Of a stretch of DNA of 10,574 nt, positions 1-7,983 are shown piece after piece. Every line of letters starts with the position of its first letter. Position 1 is the first letter of the stretch. Both the position numbers and the translations under genes were made by a program. Source of the stretch: Anaerocolumna sp. (GTDB lineage: Bacteria > Bacillota > Clostridia > Lachnospirales > Lachnospiraceae); the NCBI GenBank assembly GCA_029256035.1, contig JAQSYR010000080.1, positions 1 to 10,574 of the forward strand, in the 5' to 3' direction. The notes below the pieces were generated by a model, which had not been told where the DNA came from, made no database searches, and saw only the letters and a list, made by a program, of their open reading frames with translations.

Positions 1-516
1 ACTGAGGAAGAAGAAAAAGAGTTCATTAAAAACATTAAACATCCTGATAAATCCAATACCTACATTAAAAAAGAAGAACAATATAAAGATTTAATCTCTT
101 CTGCCTATAGCTTTTTGCTAATCGCAGTTTTAGGAATTGGTTTACTTGTATTAAATGTACTTGGTGTAATTCAAATATTTAACGGGATACTATCTTATCT
201 TGTTATGGGGGTTTTATTTATTGCTTTCCTTTATGTAGGCATTACTTCATTTACTAAATCCCTTAAAGTTAAAACACAGATTACGGAGGAAAATCAGGTA
301 ACTGATAAAATTAACCAATGGCTTTCAGAAAATGTTACTGCTGCACAACTTGAATCCTTTGTAAATCCAGAGGATACAGAAGAAGTTCAGTTTATGCATA
401 AGTTGGATAAAATGAAAGAACTAATTACTGCTACCTTTGGAGAACTTGACGAGTTATACTTAGATCGTTTAGTTGAGGAGTATTATAACAATACTTTTGA
501 ATCAAATAATATATAA
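1..516 (+). CDS. C-terminal part of a two-helix membrane protein, function unknown (5' end outside window)
   Basis: The frame is open from base 1 to the TAA at 514-516, giving 171 visible residues, so the true start lies upstream. A TTG at 115 is not a credible start because coding continues through it and it falls inside the first membrane helix. The visible part begins with a charged stretch rich in Glu and Lys. Two hydrophobic helices follow (about residues 36-60 and 63-82, the first around LLIAVLGIGLLVLNVLGV and the second around YLVMGVLFIAFLYVG). The tail of about 85 residues is acidic and probably cytoplasmic. I do not recognise the family with confidence. Clostridial proteins that carry an N-terminal DUF2007-like signalling domain ahead of two helices have this general shape, but that part would lie outside the window, so this is only a guess. 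Confidence 0.75.
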   Translation, partial: TEEEEKEFIKNIKHPDKSNTYIKKEEQYKDLISSAYSFLLIAVLGIGLLVLNVLGVIQIFNGILSYLVMGVLFIAFLYVGITSFTKSLKVKTQITEENQVTDKINQWLSENVTAAQLESFVNPEDTEEVQFMHKLDKMKELITATFGELDELYLDRLVEEYYNNTFESNNI

Positions 517-523
517 AAATTTC

Positions 524-562
524 AAAAAAGTGGCCTGGTGAGTTAATATTTCACCAGGCCAT
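524..562 (-). terminator. Intrinsic terminator of the SNF2 ATPase gene
   Basis: GGCCTGGTGA (532-541) pairs perfectly with TCACCAGGCC (551-560), and T531-A561 adds an eleventh pair. The loop is 9 nt. On the minus strand the stem is followed directly by six T (complement of 524-529), so it ends transcription of the ATPase gene, whose stop is 8 bases away. On the plus strand only an A-rich, T-poor sequence follows, so it would act weakly, if at all, for the upstream plus-strand gene. Confidence 0.9.
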
Positions 563-569
563 ATCACTA

Positions 570-3500
570 TTAAAAACTTAAAATATCTTCTAACTCTTCT
601 CTGCTTAAGGTATTGATAAAAACTTCTTTTGACTGAATAACCGAATCCGATAGTTCCTTTTTCCGCCTCTGCAGCTTATAAATTTTTTCTTCAATGGTAC
701 CCTTGGTAATCAATTTAATCACATGCACTGCTTTTGCTTGTCCGATACGGTAAGCACGGTCTGTGGCCTGATCTTCTACTGCAGGATTCCACCATGGATC
801 ATAGTGAATAACCGTATCAGCACCTATTAGGTTCAGACCTGTTCCTCCAGCCTTTAAGGAAATTAGAAAAACCTTACCCTCACCCTGGTTAAATCTTTTT
901 ACATATTCGTTGCGGTCCTGAATTTTTGTAGTGCCTGCAAGGTAAAAACTTTCAATCTTCTGTTTTCCTAATTCTACTTCAATCAGATCTAACATAGAGG
1001 TAAATTGAGAGAAAACCAGGATGCGATGGTCATTGGCAATGGCATCTACGATTAATTCCATTAGTAAATCTAATTTTCCACTTCCACCAGTATAATCTTC
1101 AATAAAAGTAGATGGATGACAACAAATCTGACGAAGTCTGGTTAACGCAGCTAAAATCTTCATTTTACTCTTTTCAAACCCTTTTTCATCAATTTCTGAA
1201 GTTAATTCACCCTTAATATTTTCTATATAGGAAACATATACTTTCTTTTGTTCCTCTGACATATCCGTTAACATTTTCTCTTCAATTTTATCCGGCAATT
1301 CATGAAGAACATCTTTTTTCATACGTCTTAAAATAAAAGGAATAATTCGCTTATTTAAATCTTCCAATACGCCATCTTCTTCCTTCATTATAGGCTTCTC
1401 ATAATGATTTAAAAACTTGCTGTGACTTAATAAATAATCAGGCATAATAAAATCAAAAATAGACCATAATTCAGAAAGTGAATTTTCAATTGGTGTACCA
1501 GTTAATGCAAATTTGTGGTTTGCTCTTAATTGTTTTACAGACTTGGCATTTAGAGAATCTGCATTTTTAATATATTGAGCTTCATCAATAAATACCGTAT
1601 GAAAATTAAATTTATTGTATAAATCAACATCACGACGCATAAGAGGATAAGATGTTATTAAAATATCTGCATGATCGGAAGCTTCAATAAATTCCTGTCT
1701 TTCTTTTGGAGCTCCTGTAATAACAACAGATCTTAAGTGTGGCGCAAAATTTTCTATTTCATCCTGCCAGTTATAGATCAGGGAAGTTGGGCATACAATT
1801 AAAAATAATAATTTTTCATTTTGTGTTTTGTCCTTCTTATACTCTTCCATTATGGATTCTATATATACAATGGATTGGAGGGTTTTACCAAGGCCCATAT
1901 CATCTGCTAATATGCCTCCCAGGTTATGGTCTGCCAATGTACGAAGCCACTTATAGCCGGTAACTTGATAATTTCTTAAATCCGCCTTTATTCCGGAAGG
2001 TAGGGTATATTCTGTAATGCTAGGGTCAATCATACGATCTACCAAATCAATAAAGGCATCGTTTTTTTCCAGCAAAAAGTCTTTTTCTTCAAATATATTA
2101 TTTAAATATAGAGCATTGTTTTTAGATAAGTATATAGTATCATTTCCCATATCTTTATTGGATACATTAAGGTTATTTAAAATATCCCACAGAGCTCCAA
2201 CATTTTGTTCCTCTAAATCTATAAAACTGCCATCTTTTAAACGGTAATACTTTTTCTTCATTCGGTAGGATTTAAATAAATCTTTAATTTCATCCTTGGG
2301 TACTTCTTCGTAGACCAAATCCATTTCCAACAGATTTAGACCACTGTTAATACGAAGACCGGCTTTTACTTTTCCTGGTGATTTAATATTAATCTTTTTA
2401 AACTCATCAGAATAATATAAATCACATTCTTTCGCCAGATCATGGATGGATTCCGTTAAAAATTCATAGATGGTATCTTCATTGCGCATAATAAAATTCT
2501 TTGCTTTTATCTGAAACCCTGATTGCTCTAACTTTTCAATAAAATAATCTTCTTTTTGGGGTTGTCTTACAATTATATACTGATCCGATGGTGCATTTTC
2601 AAAGGCGTTAAATTCATGTTCCCCATAGCCATATCTTAATTCTGCACGTATTGTATTCTTAACTTTATCCAAATAGATTACTGCTTTTAAATCGGTTGTA
2701 ATAAAACGTTCCTGAATCTCTTTTGGCACTGATAATTCCATTGTTTCGCTAATTTTAGGTAATACCGTTTCTAAAAATTTGTTTTTATGCTCCCCTTTAA
2801 ATACTAATGGTTCTTTCTCTTTTCCAAGACTATTAAAAAAGGGCACATAATTACTGCGAAATTTTTTGTTGGGATGATAAATACATCCATTAAGGTAAAG
2901 CAGTTCCCCTGACTCAGTTAATGGAATTACATTATATTGTTCCAAATAATCCAAAGCAATCTCATTCTCCTTTAAGGATAAATGATATTTTATTGGGGGA
3001 TTATCTGTAGAATACCGAACACTATCATATTGCTTACCATATAATTCTAATATAAATTTACAATCCTGGGTGATTTCTAAAAAACGCTTTAACATATTTC
3101 TGGTAATAATTAATTGTGATTTATTAAATAATTTAGTATAGGAAATCTTATCAATTGCTTCCTGAACCTCTAAAATTTCTATTAAATAATCTAAAATTTT
3201 TTGAGATGATTTATCAAATTTACTCTCTCCATAAATAAATTTAAATTCTTTCCCTAAGTCAATATTTTCTTGATTATAATAATCCATAAGAAATTTTTTA
3301 ATGGATTGAACTTTGTAAAGTCGGTTGCTTCCAACTTGAATTGAAATATAAGCATTTCCAGAATCAGCACGCAGTAGTGTTGGTATTGAAATTGTAGCTT
3401 CCAGATGAAAAGTCTCTCCCTGGGTTGTATTATACTCCTGATTACTAAAATACTCTAGAATCTGAAAAATTGTTTTTTCAGCAGGATTATCCGGTTCCTT

Positions 3501-3800
3501 AAGTAGAGAGCGTTCCACATAATTTAACACAAAAAACAAAGCTGTAACTACATGTTTACAAGCTCCATTTCCTTTGATATGATCGGAGCAGTTACAGCTA
3601 TGCTCAAAGGATCCATCCTCAAAAACCTTTATGGTAACCATATAATTAAAACTATCCTTAACTGTTACACGATATTGTTGTTTCCCACTGGACCATGTGG
3701 CATTTAATACATGATTATTTTTATAATCTTGCAGTCCTCTGGAATAAACAACATCATCCGCGACTAAATTTCTTATTCCCATTCTGGATAATTTTATCAT
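570..3800 (-). CDS. SNF2-family DNA-dependent ATPase (DEAD/H helicase-like) with N-terminal SWIM zinc finger
   Basis: The protein has 1076 residues and looks complete. A SWIM zinc motif lies near the N-terminus (C69-x-C71 ... C81-x-H83). The middle section (about 130-600) matches the position of the bacterial SNF2-associated region. The two RecA-like lobes follow. Visible motifs are a Q-type LRNYQVTGYKWL (608-619), Walker A DMGLGKT (634-640), motif Ia around CPTSLIYNW (670-678), motif II DEAQ (739-742), motif III LTGTP (766-770), motif V around KAGGTGLNL (983-991), then DPWWNP (1001-1006) and motif VI QATDRAYRIGQ (1011-1021). Family members use ATP to translocate on duplex DNA and remodel protein-DNA complexes without strand separation. 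The SWIM finger suggests nucleic acid or protein contact. The ATG is supported by AAGGAG (3809-3814, minus strand) with an 8-nt spacer. The specific cellular role in bacteria is unknown. The neighbour upstream is a small membrane protein on the same strand, 111 bases away, with no terminator between them. Confidence 0.96.
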   Translation of the reverse strand: MIKLSRMGIRNLVADDVVYSRGLQDYKNNHVLNATWSSGKQQYRVTVKDSFNYMVTIKVFEDGSFEHSCNCSDHIKGNGACKHVVTALFFVLNYVERSLLKEPDNPAEKTIFQILEYFSNQEYNTTQGETFHLEATISIPTLLRADSGNAYISIQVGSNRLYKVQSIKKFLMDYYNQENIDLGKEFKFIYGESKFDKSSQKILDYLIEILEVQEAIDKISYTKLFNKSQLIITRNMLKRFLEITQDCKFILELYGKQYDSVRYSTDNPPIKYHLSLKENEIALDYLEQYNVIPLTESGELLYLNGCIYHPNKKFRSNYVPFFNSLGKEKEPLVFKGEHKNKFLETVLPKISETMELSVPKEIQERFITTDLKAVIYLDKVKNTIRAELRYGYGEHEFNAFENAPSDQYIIVRQPQKEDYFIEKLEQSGFQIKAKNFIMRNEDTIYEFLTESIHDLAKECDLYYSDEFKKINIKSPGKVKAGLRINSGLNLLEMDLVYEEVPKDEIKDLFKSYRMKKKYYRLKDGSFIDLEEQNVGALWDILNNLNVSNKDMGNDTIYLSKNNALYLNNIFEEKDFLLEKNDAFIDLVDRMIDPSITEYTLPSGIKADLRNYQVTGYKWLRTLADHNLGGILADDMGLGKTLQSIVYIESIMEEYKKDKTQNEKLLFLIVCPTSLIYNWQDEIENFAPHLRSVVITGAPKERQEFIEASDHADILITSYPLMRRDVDLYNKFNFHTVFIDEAQYIKNADSLNAKSVKQLRANHKFALTGTPIENSLSELWSIFDFIMPDYLLSHSKFLNHYEKPIMKEEDGVLEDLNKRIIPFILRRMKKDVLHELPDKIEEKMLTDMSEEQKKVYVSYIENIKGELTSEIDEKGFEKSKMKILAALTRLRQICCHPSTFIEDYTGGSGKLDLLMELIVDAIANDHRILVFSQFTSMLDLIEVELGKQKIESFYLAGTTKIQDRNEYVKRFNQGEGKVFLISLKAGGTGLNLIGADTVIHYDPWWNPAVEDQATDRAYRIGQAKAVHVIKLITKGTIEEKIYKLQRRKKELSDSVIQSKEVFINTLSREELEDILSF

Positions 3801-3841
3801 AACAACTACTCCTTTTATACGTCCTTACTTTGCATCGTATT

Positions 3842-3871
3842 ATTATAACATAATTTTAAGGATATTGTTAG
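3842..3871 (-). promoter_or_regulatory. Candidate extended -10 promoter for the SNF2 ATPase gene
   Basis: On the minus strand TGTTATAAT (complement of 3842-3850) is an extended -10 element (TGn plus TATAAT). A weak -35, CTAACA (4 of 6 matches to TTGACA), lies 18 bp upstream at 3866-3871. The start site would fall near 3835, leaving a leader of about 35 nt with the AAGGAG ribosome binding site. Confidence 0.55.
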
Positions 3872-3911
3872 ATTAATTAAAGGTTTTTGTAAGAAATTTA
3901 GCATTTTATTG

Positions 3912-4151
3912 TTATGTCACTATACTATTCTTATTTCTCAATTTGTCTTGCCTTAACATGGAACGTAAACCAAATAAGATGCAAATCAAAATTCCTATGA
4001 ATGGCAGAATCATATCATAACAGGTGTGATTCTTTTTCGTAATAATTGAAAACCCCCATAAGAGAAATGGAAACCCTAACAATGCAAACAATATACCACT
4101 GATAAAATTCTTATATTTACTCATCGTTTTAAAATGATTTATCTTCTTCAT
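3912..4151 (-). CDS. Small two-helix membrane protein, function unknown
   Basis: The protein has 79 residues. A basic N-terminus is followed by two hydrophobic segments: about residues 16-37 (ISGILFALLGFPFLLWGFSI) and about 46-64 (around MILPFIGILICILFG). The tail is basic and polar. The positive charges at both ends, and between the helices (KK), suggest a hairpin with both termini in the cytoplasm. The ATG at 4151 is chosen because a purine-rich GGGAGAG (complement of 4157-4163) lies just upstream, while the next Met (residue 10) has none. That ribosome binding site sits inside a long hairpin (4156-4207). No family is recognised. It precedes the SNF2 ATPase on the same strand, so some cotranscription is possible. 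Confidence 0.65.
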   Translation of the reverse strand: MKKINHFKTMSKYKNFISGILFALLGFPFLLWGFSIITKKNHTCYDMILPFIGILICILFGLRSMLRQDKLRNKNSIVT

Positions 4152-4155
4152 CTGT

Positions 4156-4207
4156 GCTCTCCCTCGTTTAGATTATTACAGTTCTTAAATAATAAACGAG
4201 GGGGAGC
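4156..4207 (-). promoter_or_regulatory. Leader hairpin that sequesters the ribosome binding site of the small membrane protein
   Basis: The arms at 4156-4170 and 4193-4207 are complementary at 14 of 15 positions, with a 22-nt loop. The inner ten pairs (CCCTCGTTTA with TAAACGAGGG) are perfect, and within the loop TTATT (4173-4177) and AATAA (4188-4192) could pair further. On the minus strand the 3' arm contains the GGGAGAG ribosome binding site and ends 4 bases before the ATG. Neither strand has a T-run after the stem, so it is not an ordinary terminator. The one mismatch (4160/4203) is A against C in minus-strand RNA and U against G in plus-strand RNA, so the plus strand would fold slightly better. 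A control role is inferred. Confidence 0.6.
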
Positions 4208-4340
4208 TTAAAAAGGTTTCATTTATTTTAAAATATCTTAAGAAAATATTACATTTTTATAATAATAGTATTAATTGCAAATATAAATGAATCTTTTTGT
4301 AATTTTTTTGTTTTACTACAAGTTATTTTTATCATTTTAC

Positions 4341-4369
4341 TTGAAAAATATCGATAAAGATAATACAAT
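4341..4369 (+). promoter_or_regulatory. Sigma-A-type promoter of the SulP gene
   Basis: TTGAAA (4341-4346) is followed after exactly 17 bp by TACAAT (4364-4369). Each differs from consensus at one position. Transcription would begin near 4376, giving a leader of about 34 nt. Confidence 0.75.
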
Positions 4370-4409
4370 TTTTTTGTTAAATCTAATACAAAGGATGGCT
4401 TAAAATCAC

Positions 4410-6041
4410 ATGGATAATTTAAAACCCAAAATACTAACCGTAATGAAAAGTTACAATTTACATCAATTTAAGAAAGATATGACGGCTGGTATTATTGTCG
4501 CGATTATTGCGTTACCCCTTTCCATTTCATTTGCATTAGGTAGTGGAGTATCTGCAGAAAAAGGGATTTATTCTTCTATTTTAGCAAGCATTATGGTTGC
4601 ACTCCTTGGTGGCAGCCGAGTACAAATTACAGGACCAACCGGTGCTTTTATTGTAATTACACAGTCCATTGTTTCTGTTTATGGCTATAAAGGATTAATA
4701 ATTGCAATGATTATGGCTGGCATTATTCTAATCCTTATGGGGATATTTCGTCTTGGTAAATTGATTAAGTACATACCTTCTCCTATTACAATCGGTTTTA
4801 CCGGTGGAATAGCAATTACCATATTTACCTTGGAAATAAAGTATTTTTTAGGTTTAACATTAGATCATTTGCCAGCAAATTTTTTTGGAAAATGGTATAC
4901 TTATCTTATTAATCTGGACAAAGTAAACTGGCAGTCTTTTTTTCTAGGCCTATTTACAATTATTGTGTTACTTCTCTGGCCAAAGTTTAATAAGGTAATA
5001 CCTAATTCACTGATTGCCATTTTACTTGGTACCCTCATTGCCAAAGGCTTATCACTTAATGTGGCTACTCTGGGTGATATTCCAAAAACACTCCAATTAC
5101 CAGAAGTACCAATCATCTCATTTGATGTAGTCATAAATTTAATGCAACCTGCATTTACCATAGCAATTCTTGTTGCAATGCAAGCATTATTATCAGCGGT
5201 TGTTACGGATGAGCTAATAAATGGAAAACATCGTGCCAATATGGAATTAATTGCACAGGGAGTTTCCAATCTTGTGCTTGGAATTTGTGGCCTTATTCCT
5301 GCTACAGGTGGAGTAGCCCGTTCCATCGCCAATGCAAAAAATGGAGCCAGAACACCAATCGCCGCTATTTTTCAAAGTTTAACTTTGTTCTTATTCCTTA
5401 CAGTAGGAATGCCCTTAATCAAATATGTTCCAATGAGCGTATTAGCTGGAATATTAATTGTATTTTCTTATCATATGTTTAATGTAAAAGCTTTTATATC
5501 TTATGTAAAAGCTCCTAAAAGCGATGTAGCCGTATTACTTGCTTCCTGCATTCTCACCTTTGCCTTTGACCTGATATTGGCAATCGAAGTTGGAATGATA
5601 TTAGCCTGTATATTATTTATGAAAAGAATGGCAGATACTACCGATGTTTCATTATGGAATCCATTTAAAGAAGAAGAAATTGAAGAGGAATCAGATCCTG
5701 AAAATATAAATTTAAAACAATTACCTTCAGGAGTTTTGGTTTTCGAAATCAGTGGCCCTATGTTCTTTGGGGCAACAGATAAATTTATTAATATTGCAGA
5801 GTCTTTTAATAAGAATACCCATACGGTAATACTTCAAATGAGAAGTACCCCTGCTATTGATGCTACAGCTCTTAATAATTTGAAAAATCTATATCATAAA
5901 ATGAAAAATCATGGAATCAATTTATTGCTCTGCCATGTCAGACAGCAGCCATATACTGCCATGACAAAAGCAGGTTTTATTGAACTGGTGGGAAGTGAGA
6001 ATTTCTATCCTACCATTGATGATGCATTAAATAATATATAA
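4410..6041 (+). CDS. SulP/SLC26-family inorganic anion transporter with C-terminal STAS domain
   Basis: The protein has 543 residues, a normal full length for bacterial SulP. The membrane part (about 25-405) carries typical family sequences: the TM1 stretch ALPLSISFALGSG (34-46), the QITGPTGAF segment (72-80) and the GLIPATGGVARSIANAKNGA segment (294-313). A cytoplasmic STAS domain follows (about 436-543) with conserved FEISGPMFFGATDKF (445-459) and the STPAIDATAL loop holding D484. An acidic linker (421-430) joins the two. The family moves sulfate, bicarbonate, dicarboxylates or other anions, usually by proton or sodium symport or by exchange. The substrate cannot be read from sequence, and no sulfate-assimilation or carbonic anhydrase gene is adjacent. 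The ATG at 4410 is preceded by AAGGATGG (4391-4398), an 11-nt spacer. A Met at residue 13 has no ribosome binding site. Confidence 0.95.
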   Translation: MDNLKPKILTVMKSYNLHQFKKDMTAGIIVAIIALPLSISFALGSGVSAEKGIYSSILASIMVALLGGSRVQITGPTGAFIVITQSIVSVYGYKGLIIAMIMAGIILILMGIFRLGKLIKYIPSPITIGFTGGIAITIFTLEIKYFLGLTLDHLPANFFGKWYTYLINLDKVNWQSFFLGLFTIIVLLLWPKFNKVIPNSLIAILLGTLIAKGLSLNVATLGDIPKTLQLPEVPIISFDVVINLMQPAFTIAILVAMQALLSAVVTDELINGKHRANMELIAQGVSNLVLGICGLIPATGGVARSIANAKNGARTPIAAIFQSLTLFLFLTVGMPLIKYVPMSVLAGILIVFSYHMFNVKAFISYVKAPKSDVAVLLASCILTFAFDLILAIEVGMILACILFMKRMADTTDVSLWNPFKEEEIEEESDPENINLKQLPSGVLVFEISGPMFFGATDKFINIAESFNKNTHTVILQMRSTPAIDATALNNLKNLYHKMKNHGINLLLCHVRQQPYTAMTKAGFIELVGSENFYPTIDDALNNI

Positions 6042-6049
6042 TATTGAAT

Positions 6050-6092
6050 TTGGCTGCTGCATACTAATTTGTTGTGCAGCAGCCAATTTTTT
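6050..6092 (+). terminator. Intrinsic terminator of the SulP gene, also at the convergent gene end
   Basis: TTGGCTGCTGCA (6050-6061) pairs perfectly over 12 bp with TGCAGCAGCCAA (6075-6086), followed by six T (6087-6092). It lies 9 bases after the SulP stop. The T-run overlaps the stop codon of the convergent EAL-CBS-GGDEF gene (6091-6093). On the minus strand the stem is followed by a poor T-tract, so it would terminate that gene less well. Confidence 0.92.
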
Positions 6093-7776
6093 AATGATTT
6101 ATAAAATTATGGGTTTTATTGGTAACTAGGGCAATTGTTACGGTTAACAAAGGGAATTTTTCACGTTTTCCTTTTCGATTTAAAGTAACTATATATCCTT
6201 TATTACGATCTTCTTCACTATATAACTTTCTTGCCTCTTCTTCAAAACTTTGAATTATAGTATTGGTAATCTCCTGCCACTCATAATGATTTAATATAAA
6301 AATAAAATCATCACCACCAATATGGCCAACAAAATCTTGTTTGCTTTTATATTTAAGAATTATTTTTGTCAGAATTTTAATTACCATATCCCCATTTTCA
6401 AAACCATATACGTCATTAAATGCTTTGAAATTATCAATATCTATGTACATAACCGTATAATTACTTTTTGTTTCAATGATATGATATAATTCCTGTTCTA
6501 TCATGTGATTGCCCGGCAATCCACTTAGAGGATTCAGATTTTTAGCATTAGCAATATCAATTTCCGTAGCTTTCTGAAGCAAATCCTTTACCGTTACAAT
6601 TCCATAATATTTGCCGTTCTTGGTTATTACAATGATATCATAAAGCTTACGGTTCTCTCTTGCCATTGCCAAATAAGAAACGGTATTTATAGGTGTATGA
6701 TAATCCACCTCTAAATATTCCGTATCCATAATAGCATTAATTTCTTTTCTCTGATTTAAACTATAACCAAATCGTCCACTTAATTTTGAATTCAGACTTT
6801 CTCTGGTGATAATTCCTAAAGCTCTGTCATTATTTACAATACATATGCCATCAAGCTCAGGAGCTTCTCTGAATTCATCAAACACTTTTTCCACTTTCAT
6901 ATCTGGTGGTATTATTTTTGTCTGCATGCTAATAGTATCTATATACAAATTCGATAAATTCATTCCAATGGTATAATTTCTTCGCCAATTTAAATCTTCT
7001 ATATAGTTAAGAAGTTCTTTATCAATTTCTTCAATGGATTCTTTTGGCTTTTGAATCAGATATCCCTGTCCATATTGGACACCCATCTCAATTAAAGTTT
7101 TTAATTCCTCTTTGGTCTCAATGCCTTCTGCAATAAGACTAACATTTGTGTTAAGGGAAAATTCCATCATTCCTTTTACAAGTGCATGTTTTAACCGATC
7201 TTTATCAATGTTACGAATAAGCTTCATATCTAGCTTTAAATAATGAGGATTTATATCACTAATCAGATTTAATCCGGAATAACCTGCACCTGCATCATCA
7301 ATTGCTATTTGATACTGTTGTATTTTATAATGTTCTACTACTTTCTGAAAATTTTCAATATCATTGACTGCATTTTTCTCAGTAATTTCAAATGTTACAT
7401 TTTCAGGGTCTATGTTATATAATTTTATTCTTTCTTTTGTAAATCCGTCACGAAATTTTATATCAAAAAGTACTTTGGGATTTACATTTATAAATAATTT
7501 TTTATTAAAGGGTGGTTTCATTTGTAAATGAGCTGCTTCTAAAGATAATTCTCTGCATAGAAGTTCTAAATCCCATAATCTGTTGTATTCTCCGGCAATA
7601 TTAAATAGTTCTTCTATATTGCTAAATTGTTGATTTTTAGTTAATCTGCTTAAAGCTTCATAACCTAGTACCTGTCCATCACGTAAGGATACAATAGGTT
7701 GGAATACAGATTTTATGTGTTTACCATCTATAATATAATCTAATTCTTCTTTTATTTTTGCCATAATATCATTCAT
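6091..7776 (-). CDS. EAL-CBS-CBS-GGDEF cyclic-di-GMP turnover protein with shortened GGDEF end
   Basis: The protein has 561 residues and no membrane segments. EAL phosphodiesterase domain, about 18-250: E40-A-L, N97/N99 in FINVNP, E130 in FEITE, D160-D161 in AIDDAGAGYSG, K181, E217 and Q237 in YGQGYL all match the catalytic and metal-binding pattern, so hydrolysis of c-di-GMP is expected. Two CBS motifs follow (about 278-340 and 345-403), normally adenine-nucleotide sensors. The GGDEF domain begins near LSGLPGNHMI (417-426) and keeps the YIDIDNFKAFND nucleotide and metal site (444-455). Its signature is GGDDF (487-491), and the upstream RxxD inhibitory site is replaced by SKQD. The chain ends about 15 residues after the TVTIAL strand, without the closing helices seen in complete GGDEF domains. 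Start ATG: GGAGG (7785-7789) with an 8-nt spacer, whereas Met5 has none. Net activity is probably phosphodiesterase, with CBS and GGDEF regulating. Confidence 0.93.
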   Translation of the reverse strand: MNDIMAKIKEELDYIIDGKHIKSVFQPIVSLRDGQVLGYEALSRLTKNQQFSNIEELFNIAGEYNRLWDLELLCRELSLEAAHLQMKPPFNKKLFINVNPKVLFDIKFRDGFTKERIKLYNIDPENVTFEITEKNAVNDIENFQKVVEHYKIQQYQIAIDDAGAGYSGLNLISDINPHYLKLDMKLIRNIDKDRLKHALVKGMMEFSLNTNVSLIAEGIETKEELKTLIEMGVQYGQGYLIQKPKESIEEIDKELLNYIEDLNWRRNYTIGMNLSNLYIDTISMQTKIIPPDMKVEKVFDEFREAPELDGICIVNNDRALGIITRESLNSKLSGRFGYSLNQRKEINAIMDTEYLEVDYHTPINTVSYLAMARENRKLYDIIVITKNGKYYGIVTVKDLLQKATEIDIANAKNLNPLSGLPGNHMIEQELYHIIETKSNYTVMYIDIDNFKAFNDVYGFENGDMVIKILTKIILKYKSKQDFVGHIGGDDFIFILNHYEWQEITNTIIQSFEEEARKLYSEEDRNKGYIVTLNRKGKREKFPLLTVTIALVTNKTHNFINH

Positions 7777-7900
7777 GTTGTGATCCTCCGTTTTTATACA
7801 AGATAAATTAGAGAGATTTACTTACAACGCTTCCTCATTTGTAATTTTTTATAGAATATCCAATAGATATTAATTCTAGTTAAAAAGAATGTAAAAAGAA

Positions 7901-7926
7901 AGTAAAATTAAAATTATAATTTTACT
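7901..7926. repeat. Perfect 10-bp inverted repeat over the proposed EAL gene promoter
   Basis: AGTAAAATTA (7901-7910) and TAATTTTACT (7917-7926) are exact reverse complements separated by 6 bases. The repeat covers the proposed -10 element and start site of the EAL-CBS-GGDEF gene, which is where a repressor operator would sit. High AT content makes chance palindromes likelier, so operator function is a guess. Confidence 0.45.
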
Positions 7927-7941
7927 CTCAAAAGTCGTCAT
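7913..7941 (-). promoter_or_regulatory. Candidate promoter of the EAL-CBS-GGDEF gene
   Basis: On the minus strand ATGACG (7936-7941, 4 of 6 matches to the -35) lies 17 bp before a perfect TATAAT (7913-7918). The start near 7906 would give a leader of about 130 nt. No riboswitch fold is recognised in the leader. Nearer candidates (7790-7870) were weaker. Confidence 0.5.
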
Positions 7942-7983
7942 ACCTATCCATCAGAAGTTTCTTTACACAGGGTAAAAATATAT

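Noticed and set aside
1739..2247. Two plus-strand frames of 74 and 76 codons inside the SNF2 gene
   Set aside because: They are antisense to the conserved ATPase-coding sequence, and neither shows a recognisable domain.
4301..4378. Direct repeat AATTTTTTTGTT at 4301-4312 and 4367-4378
   Set aside because: It is short and AT-only apart from one G, in a very AT-rich spacer. No element boundaries are visible.
4395..4403. ATG GCT TAA within the SulP ribosome binding region
   Set aside because: The ATG is part of the AAGGATGG ribosome binding site itself and has no site of its own upstream.
4901..5482. Minus-strand frame of 143 codons and plus-strand frame of 65 codons inside the SulP gene
   Set aside because: They overlap the SulP core including its signature motif, and neither shows an independent domain.
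7961..7976. CACAGGGTAAA on the plus strand, resembling the CACAGGGCAAACC part of c-di-GMP-I riboswitches
   Set aside because: The rest of the riboswitch is missing, and it lies on the wrong strand for the EAL gene. It is explained as a chance TTTAC/GTAAA repeat.
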